Positions 27,026 to 36,141 of a stretch of DNA of 64,000 bases are shown piece after piece. The notes under the pieces were generated by a model, which worked only from the letters and a program-made list of their open reading frames with translations, was not told where the DNA came from and ran no database searches. How positions within the stretch are numbered: position 1 is the stretch's first letter; the number at the start of each line of letters is the position of its first letter. Source of the DNA: Pseudoalteromonas sp. OOF1S-7 (GTDB lineage Bacteria > Pseudomonadota > Gammaproteobacteria > Enterobacterales > Alteromonadaceae). The DNA is taken from NCBI RefSeq assembly GCF_022347765.1, contig NZ_JAKRFZ010000006.1, forward strand, positions 124,001 through 188,000, given 5' to 3'. A program made the translations under genes and the position numbers.

Positions 27026-28681
27026 ATGAAATACCAAGTAATCGGCCTGGCGGTACTCACTGGCCTGGCACTGACCGGCTGCGAAGAATCACAACATCCT
27101 AACCAAGCTGCCGAACTATTAGCCGCGCAGTCAGCGCATAAAGCTGCACCTTACAAACCGGGTGATGATATTCCGGCAACCGCTTACCTGGAGCACGATG
27201 AAGTCTATAACCCGGAGTCCGTGATCCCGCCCCAGTGCTACACCAAAACCGATGGCGTGAATAACCCCTGTTATGCCTGCCATCAGTCTTATCAGCAGGA
27301 GCCTGAAAGACCCAACGCGATGCGCGATGGCCATTTGCAGGGCGTGTATGAATTCTCCGATCTGGGCCTGAAAAACCACTGGAAAAACCTCTTTGTCGAC
27401 AGGACTGACTTGATCGCAGGTGTGCCAGACAAAAAGATCATGGCGTGGATCAATCAGGATAATTACACCCCGTTTATCGAAAAGCTGAAACAAGATAAGC
27501 AATGGCGCGGTGAAATAACCCCGCTGGAAAATCTGGCCTACCCGGAAAAAGCCTTTGATGAAATGGGCTTTGCTAAAGATGGCAGCGGCTGGGTGGCGTT
27601 TAACTACAAGCCCTTCCCGTCGACGTTTTGGCCTACCAACGGCTCCACGGGCGATGTGATGATCCGTTTACCGCAAGCGTTTCGCTCAAAAGGCGGCGAA
27701 TACAATCAGGACGTGTATCTGGCAAACCTGAGTCTGGTTGAGCTGACGTTAAAAGGGTTGGATAAGATCTCCACTCCTACAATTTCTGAGCAGCGCATTG
27801 GCCAGGATTTAAACGGCGACAATCAACTTAGTGAAATCAGCGAGATAATCAGGCAATCACATTATGTGGGGGATGCCATAGATGCACTGGCGCATATGCT
27901 CTACCCTCAGGAAACAGAGTTCCTGCATACCGTACGTTATATTGGTGTGGACGAACATGGTGGCATTTATAACGCACCGCGTATGAAAGAAGTGCGCTAC
28001 ATGAAAAAGCACAAGTTTAAGACCCGCCAGTCACTAAACTCTTCATATCACCGTGAAGAAAAAGAAAAAGCATTCGAAAACCTGCCACAAACCCTGTATC
28101 TGGGCGATCAGGGTATCAACAACACCTTTGGCTGGACCATCAATGGTTACATTGAAGACAAACAAGGCAACCTGAGGCCACAGCATAAGCAGGAGCTGGC
28201 ATTTTGTAATGGCTGTCACAAAACCATCGGCTCAACTTACGACCAGACCTTCTCATTTGCCCGCAAAGTAGAAGGCGCACGCGGCTGGGGTTATATCAAC
28301 CTCAAAGAAATGAAGGATGTGCCCAACAAAGGTGAAACACTTGGCGAGTTCCTGACTTATATGAACCGTGTTGGCGGTGGCGACGAGTTCCGCCAGAACC
28401 GTGAAATGCTGCAAAAGTGGTTTAAAGCAGACGGCACGGTAGACAAAGAAAAAGTTGAGTCGGCAGGTAACCTGTACGAGCTGATCACTCCGTCAAAGGA
28501 GCGCGCACTGGCACTCAACAAAGCCTACAAAACCATAGTGGAAGAGCAAAGCTACCTGTTCGGCCGCGACGCAACACTGGTAGAGGCAAGCAACGTACTG
28601 CAACAAGTAGACGACTCCCAGGCTCCGTTAAAAAAGGAAAACCAACACCAATGGGACATGCAACTTGATTGGGCTAAGTGA
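27026..28681 (+). CDS. Lipoprotein with two CXXCH heme-type motifs
   Basis: 551 residues from the ATG at 27026. Lipobox LALTGC gives Cys 19. It has CYACH at residues 82-86 and CNGCH at 394-398, matching c-type heme attachment, so a di-heme envelope protein is likely. Much of the body has no assigned domain, including DGVNNPCYACHQSYQ and a long ligand-rich central region. One weakness is that few obvious distal heme ligands can be assigned. It follows the PhoX-like gene by 66 bases. Its stop is immediately followed by the 28.7-kb repeat array. Its ribosome site is poor (GGGCG), and an ATG at about 27011 is an alternative. Confidence 0.78.
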   Translation: MKYQVIGLAVLTGLALTGCEESQHPNQAAELLAAQSAHKAAPYKPGDDIPATAYLEHDEVYNPESVIPPQCYTKTDGVNNPCYACHQSYQQEPERPNAMRDGHLQGVYEFSDLGLKNHWKNLFVDRTDLIAGVPDKKIMAWINQDNYTPFIEKLKQDKQWRGEITPLENLAYPEKAFDEMGFAKDGSGWVAFNYKPFPSTFWPTNGSTGDVMIRLPQAFRSKGGEYNQDVYLANLSLVELTLKGLDKISTPTISEQRIGQDLNGDNQLSEISEIIRQSHYVGDAIDALAHMLYPQETEFLHTVRYIGVDEHGGIYNAPRMKEVRYMKKHKFKTRQSLNSSYHREEKEKAFENLPQTLYLGDQGINNTFGWTINGYIEDKQGNLRPQHKQELAFCNGCHKTIGSTYDQTFSFARKVEGARGWGYINLKEMKDVPNKGETLGEFLTYMNRVGGGDEFRQNREMLQKWFKADGTVDKEKVESAGNLYELITPSKERALALNKAYKTIVEEQSYLFGRDATLVEASNVLQQVDDSQAPLKKENQHQWDMQLDWAK

Positions 28682-28682
28682 G

Positions 28683-29545
28683 AACGACGATTGATAATCG
28701 TCGCAGCTCACTTAGCGCTTTTCATGGATGAAAAGCCGGGAGCCCCCTACAGGGAAGTATATCCACTCGTACCTTATGAGAACGACGATTGATAATCGTC
28801 GCAGCTCACTTAGCGCTTTTCATGGATGAAAAGCCGGGAGCCCCCTACAGGGACGTATTGCCACTCGTACCTCATGAGAACGATGATTAATAATCATCGC
28901 AGACTCGGCGTCCCCGCACTGCGAACGCTTTTCATGGATGAAAAGCCGGAAGCCCCCTACAGGGAAGTATTGCCACTCGTACCTCATGCGACCGATGATT
29001 AATAATCATCGCAGACTCGGCGTCCCCGCACTGCGAACGCTTTTCATGGATGAAAAGCCGGAAGCCTCCTACAGGGAAGTATATCCACTCGTACCTCATG
29101 CGACCGATGATTAATAATCATCGCAGACTCGGCGTCCCCGCACTGCGAACGCGAGGCATGGACGCCGATAACACGCGTTACGCGCCGGAAACCCCCTACA
29201 GGGAAGTATTTCCACTCGTACCTCATGCGACCGATGATTAATAATCGTCGCAGACTCGGCGTCCCCGCTCACTTAGCGCTTTTCATGGATGAAAAGCCGG
29301 AAGCCCCCTACAGGGACGTATTTCCACTCGTACCTCATGCGACCGATGATTAATAATCATCGCAGACTCGGCGTCCCTGCACTGCGAACGCTTTTCATGG
29401 ATGAAAAGCCGGGAGCCCCCTACAGGGAAGTATTTCCACTCGTACCTCATGCGACCGATGATTAATAATCATCGCAGACTCGGCGTCCCCGCACTGCGAA
29501 CGCGAGGCATGGACGCCGATAACACGTGTTACGCGCCAGAAGCCC
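28683..29545 (+). repeat. Eight-unit modular hairpin repeat array
   Basis: Hairpins begin near 28683, 28781, 28879, 28991, 29103, 29230, 29342 and 29454, so units are 98, 98, 112, 112, 127, 112 and 112 bases. Each unit contains a CGATGATTAATAATCATCG-type hairpin (or CGACGATT/AATCGTCG), a short or long spacer, a second module (either CTTTTCATGGATGAAAAG or a GCGAGGCATGGACGCC type), then a constant block with CCCCTACAGGGA and CACTCGTACCTCATG. Spacer and module variants shuffle between units. The last unit decays around 29545. It is the sense-strand sister of the array at 2271-2587. Confidence 0.9.
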
Positions 29546-29770
29546 TCCACATGGATGTATCGTGCAAAGTCGTGCTGCAGCGCGGTCTTTGTGCAAGGTG
29601 ATATGAGCTGCTTTAACAGGATTTACACTGTGTTTTAACCTGTATATTTTCATTGTACCGATAAAAGTGTTGTTATAAAATATCAAACAACAAAAATAAT
29701 AAAGTGTATAAAATCAAATTTTTATATTATTTTACTATTTTAAAAGAACAAATAATTAAAGGATTTTATC

Positions 29771-30106
29771 ATGAAAAAACTCGCTTTCTCCGCCGTTTTA
29801 GCTTTGGCTTCTTTAGGTGCGCAGGCTAATACCTGTAGCAGTATAGGTTGTACAAGTGTCATTGAAACACTATATACCAGTGAAAATGGCAATATCTACG
29901 TTGGATTTCCTAAAGATGAAAAGCAAGCAAAATGCACACCACAAAGTGGTATTTACTTTACCCTGAGACCTGAAGCAAAAAACATAAACCAGATGTATTC
30001 GACATTACTTTACGCGTTAGCATCCAATAAGAAAGTGCAGGTTCGAATTCACGAAAATACCCAAGGCTGCCTTATCTCAATGGTGAGTGTAGACACTCGC
30101 TGGTAG
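29771..30106 (+). CDS. Small secreted cysteine-containing protein
   Basis: 111 residues. Signal peptide KKLAFSAVLALASLGAQA, cleavage before NTCSS. The mature part carries four Cys (CSSIGC, KC, GC) that could form two disulfides, with a compact beta-rich pattern (VIETLYTSENGNIYVGF, GIYFTLRP, KKVQVRIHENTQGCLISMVSV). This looks like a small periplasmic or surface domain common in marine gammaproteobacteria; no named family is recognised. AAAGGA upstream supports the start. The 170-base upstream region is very AT-rich. A weak hairpin at 30139-30170 follows. Confidence 0.7.
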   Translation: MKKLAFSAVLALASLGAQANTCSSIGCTSVIETLYTSENGNIYVGFPKDEKQAKCTPQSGIYFTLRPEAKNINQMYSTLLYALASNKKVQVRIHENTQGCLISMVSVDTRW

Positions 30107-30560
30107 CCTCACCCTGAGGCGTGTCTTTGCTTTGAACTAAATTGCTTTATCCCTGTGGGTGAAGCAATTTACGTATTCAGAGGGTGAATGTGTGTATTTG
30201 GTGCGATACAAACCGTTGAATTACCTGGTAGACGTTGTTCTGATACTGTTGATTGTTCAGGCCTTCAAATAATTTAGCCCGATCTCCAATAGCGCCCGTC
30301 ACTCTTTACTGACTGGTGTAAAAAGTGCCTCTTTTCAACCTCCAGATACGCAGCAGTTTGCTTTGCCGCCTTGTTTCTAAGCCAGCATTTGCGCCAGTGA
30401 TTAATACACGCGTGATCACTATGTGGCCTCTTTCTGACTTTGGCTGTTGGGCCTGTTGGTTTGTATGACTCGATTTGCGAACAACCGCTTACTGCTTTTG
30501 GTATTTCTTGCGGTTTTTGAGCCGTGTTACACCAATCAATATCAATACCAGGCAACGGAG
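30107..30560. other. Intergenic region with one weak hairpin
   Basis: 454 bases. AAATTGCTT (30139-30147) pairs with AAGCAATTT (30162-30170) but no T-run follows. A 93-residue minus-strand frame is present without ribosome site or recognisable family. No repeat was seen. Confidence 0.4.
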
Positions 30561-30755
30561 TCAGTCCTTTTGTTGCTGGCGTTGTTGTTTGGATTTGTTG
30601 TGTTGTTCAAGCACGGCACCAAACAAGATGCCAAATGCCAGCCCCAGACCTACATTATTAAACGCAACGCCCAGCGCGACACCAATTGCAATACCAGCAC
30701 CAAGGGCTTCGCCATTGCCAGAACTGGGTTTTTCTTCTTTTGAGTACTTAGCCAT
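30561..30755 (-). CDS. Small glycine-zipper membrane protein
   Basis: 64 residues, start supported by AAAGGCAGC upstream. After a short charged head (KYSKEEKPSSGN) comes a glycine-rich hydrophobic stretch (LGAGIAIGVALGVAFNNVGLGLAFGILFGAVL) long enough for two membrane passes with GxxxG/AxxxG packing, then a Lys/Gln tail (QHNKSKQQRQQQKD). The pattern recurs in small membrane proteins of many bacteria. Function unknown. Confidence 0.65.
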   Translation of the reverse strand: MAKYSKEEKPSSGNGEALGAGIAIGVALGVAFNNVGLGLAFGILFGAVLEQHNKSKQQRQQQKD

Positions 30756-31064
30756 TTTAGCTGCCTTTATTCGAGGTCGGTTTGATTATGATAATACATC
30801 CATTTGAGCCTGAAAGTCGCATAAACACAACGCAATCACGCTCAAAAATGTAAACAATGATGAATGGCTGAAACAATAAGGCTTTAAGTAGCAGACTAAT
30901 AACTGATTGTTTTTTATGAGGTTAGTGCGAGAAACTAGCCCACCAGGCTCGCTAACCTGTCATAAGTTAATACAACAGAAGCAGCCGGTTTGATGAGAAG
31001 TAAGGTATTCACATGCTAAGGTATTTGCGGTAGTGGATATGGTAAGCCGCTACAGGAGAGTCCT
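30756..31064. other. Intergenic region, no gene seen
   Basis: 309 bases between divergent small membrane-protein genes; presumably two promoters. No repeat or operator recognised. Confidence 0.4.
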
Positions 31065-31355
31065 ATGCAAAGAAAGAAAAGCTTAAAAATTATGATGTTT
31101 ATTTGGGCTGAGCGGCTCCCGCTTATCTTTGCATTGGTTATCGGGCTGCTATCTGCAGCGGTGTATTACCTGGTCCTGTTTGCCAGCATGGCTGACACCG
31201 AAAGCGCTCTGATCTGGTTGCTTGGGTGTGGGCTTGGTGGTGCCAGTATCGGATATCTGGCGGGATTAAGTGTTGCTAAGCAAGTATACAGTGTACAGCA
31301 GGGCACTGGGCCCTCGATAACTGACGGCTATGAACAATTGAATGATGGTGATTAG
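31065..31355 (+). CDS. Small two-helix membrane protein
   Basis: 96 residues with AGGAG upstream. Two hydrophobic segments (PLIFALVIGLLSAAVYYLVLFASM and ALIWLLGCGLGGASIGYLAGL) flank a short acidic loop; the N-terminus is basic and the C-terminus polar, so both ends are probably cytoplasmic. Not recognised as a known family. Confidence 0.65.
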   Translation: MQRKKSLKIMMFIWAERLPLIFALVIGLLSAAVYYLVLFASMADTESALIWLLGCGLGGASIGYLAGLSVAKQVYSVQQGTGPSITDGYEQLNDGD

Positions 31356-31462
31356 CACTGGATTGAATAAAGAAACCTGACACGAATGGCCTTAAAAGAC
31401 GACTATTTAGCTCACTAAATTGTGTGGATGATAGTGGTCCTCGGTAAATGAAGGAAAATAGT

Positions 31463-31927
31463 ATGAAAACAACAAGAAAAATGATGGCCTGCGCCTTTTT
31501 AAGTTTGCTTTCTCTGGGAGCACAGGCGAAAGCTGACTGCACAACCGATTGTCAGCTGAGCAAAGTAAACCAGTATTTTGATGCGCTGGATGCGGTCTCG
31601 TATAAAGGCTCTACCGTTGCAGATATTGATGCCCTGATTAACCTTATGCACGACGAGGTTAAGTACGAGCATATTGAGTATCAGGCTAATTTTGATAAGC
31701 CCGCCTGGCGACGCGCTTTTTTGCGCAACCTTGAAAGTGGCCGCTACGCTAGTGCAACCAGCCGTGAGATCCGGGTATTACGTACGATCCCGGGTAAAAG
31801 CCACATCGCGGTGGAGTATGCCTATGGTGTTAACCAGGCTGATGGCAGCTGGCAACAGCAAGAGCCGATGCTGGCCGTATTTGGTTTTAAAGATGGCAAA
31901 ATTAGCCTGATCAGAGAGCTGTGGTAG
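31463..31927 (+). CDS. Secreted SnoaL/NTF2-like protein
   Basis: 154 residues from the ATG at 31463 (GAAGGA upstream). Signal peptide MMACAFLSLLSLGAQAKA. The mature protein has a helix-loop start (VNQYFDALDA), then DIDALINLMHDEVKYEHIEY, and a late beta-sheet part (HIAVEYAYGVNQADGSW, LAVFGFKDGKISLIREL), the order of the cone-shaped SnoaL/NTF2 fold. Such folds bind or convert small hydrophobic ligands. Substrate unknown. Cys-xxx-Cys (CTTDC) near the N-terminus could form a disulfide. Confidence 0.75.
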   Translation: MKTTRKMMACAFLSLLSLGAQAKADCTTDCQLSKVNQYFDALDAVSYKGSTVADIDALINLMHDEVKYEHIEYQANFDKPAWRRAFLRNLESGRYASATSREIRVLRTIPGKSHIAVEYAYGVNQADGSWQQQEPMLAVFGFKDGKISLIRELW

Positions 31928-31943
31928 TTTGGCTTCGGGCTGG

Positions 31944-32390
31944 CTAGAGAGTCTGGCAACTATTGACGATGAGCACCTGATTAAAATATCGGATGATTTT
32001 GTCATACCCGGTTGGTGCAAGGTCAATATGACCCGTACTTTTTTTACTGATATTGGCAATCTGAATATCAAGGGTGAATGTGCTTCCACCTTTGAGTCCC
32101 TCGCGAAAGTAACGGGGTTGCCAGCTCTGAATATCCAGTGCTGTGAGAAAAGCCAATGTGTGGTTGAGTGTTTTATCAGAAATGCGTTTGTCACACACAG
32201 AGAAGGTTTTGCCTGAGTCGGTTTTACTCAGGCTCAAGTTTTGGTGATCATAATACAATACTGACTTGTTTCTATATGAACCTGTTTCAAATTTAACGTG
32301 CTCGGCCGCGAGCGGCCCTGATATGATTAATATCAGGGCGCAGGCGGATGCTGCGTGTCGTTGGTTAAAAACTGTAGCTGATCCCGACAT
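31944..32390 (-). CDS. Small exported hypothetical protein overlapping the TonB gene end
   Basis: 148 residues if started at the ATG at 32390, which overlaps the TonB receptor gene end by 26 bases. A signal-like stretch (SACALILIISGPLAA) then a beta-rich body (VKFETGSYR, LYYDHQNLSLSKTD, STFTLDIQIANIS). No strong ribosome site was found for this start; translational coupling to the receptor gene is plausible. A role alongside the receptor is inferred only from gene order. Family not recognised. Confidence 0.5.
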   Translation of the reverse strand: MSGSATVFNQRHAASACALILIISGPLAAEHVKFETGSYRNKSVLYYDHQNLSLSKTDSGKTFSVCDKRISDKTLNHTLAFLTALDIQSWQPRYFREGLKGGSTFTLDIQIANISKKSTGHIDLAPTGYDKIIRYFNQVLIVNSCQTL

Positions 32391-34485
32391 ACGCTGTACG
32401 CGGCATGCCCGGTTGGATACGGGTTCGGCCAAAACGCTCCTCGTTTTGCAGTGCATAGGTTTTGTCGGTGAGGTTGGCTATCCGGGCGTGAAGCTTTACA
32501 CGCTCATTGAGCCGGTAGTTGGCTTTGAGGTTAAATACCGTATAGCCCGAGTAACTATCGGTATTTTCAACGCTCAGGTAGTAGTCGCCGATGCTTTTGG
32601 CTTCCGCAGTTAGCCTGAGTCCCTTGATGGCCTGGCTGTGGTAGTTGAGCCGGAAGTTGGCAACATATTCCGGTGCCATGTGCAGGCTGTTACCCGACAA
32701 ATCTTGTTCCATCGACTCGCCTGTCTCGCGGTGAACCCGCCCCTCATCGCGAATGTAATGACGGAATTCATGGTCAGACTGGCTGTATGCCAGCGCGGCA
32801 GAAAATGCGCGGTTAAACTGGTAGTTCAGACCAAGCTCAAAGCCTTTATGTCTGACACTGGAAGCATTAACCCGGTAAGAGGCGCCCAGGTCACTGAATG
32901 CCGTAACAATGGCGTCGTCCACATCCATCAGATAGTACGCTAGCTCAATCGACAACGCATCCAGGTTGGCCTTGTAGCCCAGCTCATAAGTATCGGACGT
33001 TTCTTCTTTCAGGCTGCCCAGCTGTGCGCTGCTCTGGCGACTTTTCAGGTGATACATTTCAGGTGCTGTTGGCAAGCGCATTGCATTGGCAAAGCGTGCG
33101 TAAACACTGGAGTGTGCGTTAAGCAGATAGTTCAGGCTCAGCTTAGGGCTGAGGTGACTAAAGGTGTCTTTACGCGAGGCGATGGAGCGATTACCAAAGC
33201 CGTCATCTTTGTATTTCACCAAGGCATTGTCGAACTCGTATTCACTGTGGTCAAACCGTGCGCCCAGCGTGTAGCTGAGTGCATCGCTAAGATAACCGAT
33301 ATGCTGGATGTAAGGTGATACGCTTTTGAAGGTGGTGGTGTCGTCGTAGAACACATGTCCTTGTGGATATGTTGCCGCTCCGCGCCCGGTGGTGATCCGG
33401 GTGGTGGGCTGAAACGAGTAAGTATCTCCGGACGTATGCTCCAGATCAACGCCTAGTGTCGTTTGAGCACTGTTTTGGTGAGACCAGCTTGCCAGTGCCA
33501 GCAGGCCGAATGTGGTGACTTGTGTTTCTTCTACCGGCATATTGGGCTGCCAGGTAGCGAGGTGCTCTAATGTACGATGGCGTGCGTAAGGAATGAGGGA
33601 CACGCTCAGGTCTTTGTCTTCATACAGGTATTCAGTGCTAAGGCGCATATAATCCGTGGTTCTGCGCGGATCCAGGTTGATCACTTCCTCGGGCAGGCCT
33701 GACTGAGAGGGATCCTGCTCAAACTGCTCAATGCTCAGCGTGGTAAGAATTTGCTGATCAAGGGATGAGGCGATCAGCGAGGTTGTCAGGCTTTGCTTGT
33801 CATCCACCTGATATTCGTGGCGTACGTCCAGCTCGGTTTTCTCAACGGCATTGTGATCTCGCCAGCCGTCGTTGTCGAGGTAGGCCGCCGATACGCGCAA
33901 TCCACCCTGGTTGTCATCCAGCCAGGTCGTGCTGCCATTTATCCGTGAATAGCCATACTCACCCAGTGTCAGACCGAGCGTGTTCTTATCTGCGCTGACC
34001 GGTTTTGACAGTACATTGACTGTGGCTGCAACAGCGCCTGCGCCATGCAGGCTGGTCCCCGCACCACGGAGCACTTCGAGGCGCGACAAACCAATGTTAC
34101 TGGTGGTCCACCACAGTGCGTTATGGGTATAAAAGGCCGCCGATTGCAGCGGGATATTATCCTGTAAATACAAAGTGTAGCCGTCAAAGTTTATCGGCAT
34201 CCGCACGGCTGCGTTGTGCCCTTGTCCACCCGACAGCTGATTGATCAAAACCCCCGGTATGGTTTGCAATGACTCGGAGATATGCTGCGCATTGTCGTCA
34301 GCAATGGTTTGCTCGGATACCTGACCCACACTCAGTGCCAGATCGGTATTGGCTTTGGCTGTACGGGTTGATGTAACCGTGATTTTTTCTATCTGGTCGA
34401 TACCTGCTGTGTCAGCAGCAACCTGTGCTGAATACGCCTGTAGCAAGGCAAACGTTAACGCAGAAACAGTCAAACCGGGTTTCAT
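32365..34485 (-). CDS. TonB-dependent outer-membrane receptor
   Basis: 706 residues. Signal peptide to about residue 24; TonB-box-like IEKITVTSTR; plug domain with AQHISESLQTIPGVLINQ and RLEVLRGAGTSLHGAGAVAATVNV; a 22-strand barrel ending in ISYSF (terminal Phe). It takes up a large substrate, such as a ferric siderophore, by TonB energy. No substrate motif is decisive. The LysR gene diverges from it, and an 18-base palindrome lies just before the start. The next gene overlaps its end. A Fur box match there is poor, so iron regulation is uncertain. Confidence 0.93.
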   Translation of the reverse strand: MKPGLTVSALTFALLQAYSAQVAADTAGIDQIEKITVTSTRTAKANTDLALSVGQVSEQTIADDNAQHISESLQTIPGVLINQLSGGQGHNAAVRMPINFDGYTLYLQDNIPLQSAAFYTHNALWWTTSNIGLSRLEVLRGAGTSLHGAGAVAATVNVLSKPVSADKNTLGLTLGEYGYSRINGSTTWLDDNQGGLRVSAAYLDNDGWRDHNAVEKTELDVRHEYQVDDKQSLTTSLIASSLDQQILTTLSIEQFEQDPSQSGLPEEVINLDPRRTTDYMRLSTEYLYEDKDLSVSLIPYARHRTLEHLATWQPNMPVEETQVTTFGLLALASWSHQNSAQTTLGVDLEHTSGDTYSFQPTTRITTGRGAATYPQGHVFYDDTTTFKSVSPYIQHIGYLSDALSYTLGARFDHSEYEFDNALVKYKDDGFGNRSIASRKDTFSHLSPKLSLNYLLNAHSSVYARFANAMRLPTAPEMYHLKSRQSSAQLGSLKEETSDTYELGYKANLDALSIELAYYLMDVDDAIVTAFSDLGASYRVNASSVRHKGFELGLNYQFNRAFSAALAYSQSDHEFRHYIRDEGRVHRETGESMEQDLSGNSLHMAPEYVANFRLNYHSQAIKGLRLTAEAKSIGDYYLSVENTDSYSGYTVFNLKANYRLNERVKLHARIANLTDKTYALQNEERFGRTRIQPGMPRTAYVGISYSF

Positions 34486-34510
34486 GAAGACCTCTTTATT
34501 CGTTCAGGAA

Positions 34511-34528
34511 GCAGGATGATAATCCTGC
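34511..34528. promoter_or_regulatory. Palindrome upstream of the TonB receptor gene
   Basis: GCAGGAT, four bases, then ATCCTGC, 26 bases before the receptor start. It contains ATGATAATC, the core of a Fur box, but the full 19-base Fur match is only about 11. It could be a specific operator or a 5' hairpin. Confidence 0.4.
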
Positions 34529-34672
34529 CACGCAAAAATGTACAAATTATGCGGTCGGTATACGGTGGTGGCTTATATCGTGATCTTTGCTGAGAGAATA
34601 AATCAATTTGGGTACATTGGTAAAATATGTGTTAACTTTCACTGGTTGACGATGACTTATTGGTGGTGAGCT

Positions 34673-35530
34673 ATGCCCCATACGCCCAATTTTGAAGATA
34701 TACGCTATTTTATCGAAGTGGCCGGTACGAGAAATTTATCTCGCGCTTCTGAACGCCTGGGGATCACTCAGCCCAGTGTCAGCGCGGCAATGAAACGCCT
34801 TGAGCAGAGCTTTGGCACCGACTTGCTGGTACGGCACAAAAATGGTGTGGCATTGACCAAAGCGGGTGAAGTATTGCAAGAACAGGGGCAGCGTTTTATG
34901 ACTGACTGGAGCCAGCTGAAGTCGAACGTCTACCAGGCAAACGGTGAAATGGCCGGAACCTTCACTCTGGGTTGCCACCCTTCCGTGGCACTCTATACAT
35001 TGCCTCACATACTTGGGCCCTTAAATACTAAGTACCCTGGTTTGATATTCAACCTGGTCCATGACTTGTCAAGGAAAGTGACAGAGCAAGTGATCAGTAA
35101 TGAAATCGACTTTGCATTGGTCATCAATCCCGTCAGACACCCTGAGCTGGTGATCCACAGTTTGTTATTTGATAATGTGACACTTTGGTGTGCGCAATCC
35201 ACGGATGCCACAGAGCGCGAAGCCCTGCCTTTGTATTGTGACCCGAATCTCAAACAAACACAGCAATTGCTTAAGTCCCTGCCCGACTTTTCCCATCATC
35301 AGATTGCGTCTAACAACCTTGAAGTGATCTCTGCCCTGGTTGCCAGTGGGCTGGGTTTGGGGATTTTACCTGAGCGCGTTGCCAGGCGCGCACCGGCACC
35401 CCTGACAACGTATAGTGCAAAAATAAAGCCTGTTCCGGATGAGCTGTGTTTTATTTATCGGGCTGATAAGCAAAATCATGCGGTCAGTTCACAGTTACAT
35501 CGCGAGATTAAACAGCTGTTATCTGATTAG
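34673..35530 (+). CDS. LysR-type regulator (divergent from TonB receptor)
   Basis: 285 residues. The N-terminal winged helix has IRYFIEVAGTRNLSRASERLGITQPSVSAAMKRLEQSFGTDLLVR, the standard LysR recognition-helix pattern, followed by the effector domain beginning TFTLGCHPSVALYTLP. 187 bases separate it from the receptor gene, the arrangement usual for LysR proteins that control the neighbour. Inducer unknown. Confidence 0.92.
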   Translation: MPHTPNFEDIRYFIEVAGTRNLSRASERLGITQPSVSAAMKRLEQSFGTDLLVRHKNGVALTKAGEVLQEQGQRFMTDWSQLKSNVYQANGEMAGTFTLGCHPSVALYTLPHILGPLNTKYPGLIFNLVHDLSRKVTEQVISNEIDFALVINPVRHPELVIHSLLFDNVTLWCAQSTDATEREALPLYCDPNLKQTQQLLKSLPDFSHHQIASNNLEVISALVASGLGLGILPERVARRAPAPLTTYSAKIKPVPDELCFIYRADKQNHAVSSQLHREIKQLLSD

Positions 35531-35550
35531 CGCTTATCTTGTCTGTGGCG

Positions 35551-36030
35551 TTATATTTGGTCACAGTCAATGGCGCTGACAACGGCATGTACATCCGGGT
35601 TATTGGAGAGTTTTTCAAACAGCTCGCCAAAGGTTTCGCCACCTTTGGTGCGTATGGTAACAACCGTGCCATAGTATTGGGTTGTCAGATCGAATGTATA
35701 AGTCATCCCGGCGCGTGTTTGTGTGCCCAGGCTCAGCTCTGTAGACCCTTCGGTGTTGGGATAGTAATTATCGACGACCAGATTATCTGCCAGAATCTGA
35801 TAACTGCTGATGTAGCTGTTACGCCTGTTTAGCGAGATACCGATACCGCAGTTTCTATCATGTAGTTGTGGGTAAACTACGAAAAGCTCGGCTGTGTTGG
35901 CGTTGTTTTGCAAGGTTGTAAAGTTGCCGCTTCGTTTTATCCAGTCGCCTGCATCTGCGAGTGCTGAAGACGCGGCGACCAGCGTAGTTAAAGACACAGC
36001 GCGCAGGGTGTGTTGGATGGTACCATTCAT
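35551..36030 (-). CDS. Secreted protein of unknown function
   Basis: 159 residues; signal peptide VSLTTLVAASSALADA. The mature part is beta-rich with two cysteines (DRNCGIGIS and AIDCDQI at the very end) that may pair. Phrases such as AELFVVYPQLHDRNC and RAGMTYTFDLTTQYYGTVVTIRTKGG suggest a single sandwich domain. A GTTTAT-rich gap separates it from the next gene. Not assigned to a family. Confidence 0.65.
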   Translation of the reverse strand: MNGTIQHTLRAVSLTTLVAASSALADAGDWIKRSGNFTTLQNNANTAELFVVYPQLHDRNCGIGISLNRRNSYISSYQILADNLVVDNYYPNTEGSTELSLGTQTRAGMTYTFDLTTQYYGTVVTIRTKGGETFGELFEKLSNNPDVHAVVSAIDCDQI

Positions 36031-36141
36031 TGTATAAACTCCTGTTTTATTAGTTCCCCAACTGTAAAAAAGCTAGGCAAATTAATAAAATAGAAGTTAT
36101 CAATCTGTGTGATAGGCAAACCCAATAGCACCCACGCGTGA

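Noticed and set aside
28683-29545. Possible CRISPR array
   Set aside because: Units are 98-127 bases and almost wholly conserved; there are no unique spacers and no cas genes.
28683-29545. Possible integron attC sites
   Set aside because: No gene cassettes or integrase are present and the units do not show the conserved attC core and inverse-core ends that I can recognise.
29044-29601. Small frames on both strands within the repeat array
   Set aside because: All derive from the repeat sequence, lack ribosome sites and change with module shuffling.
30274-30555. 93-residue minus-strand frame
   Set aside because: Basic, unstructured composition, no ribosome site and no recognisable family.
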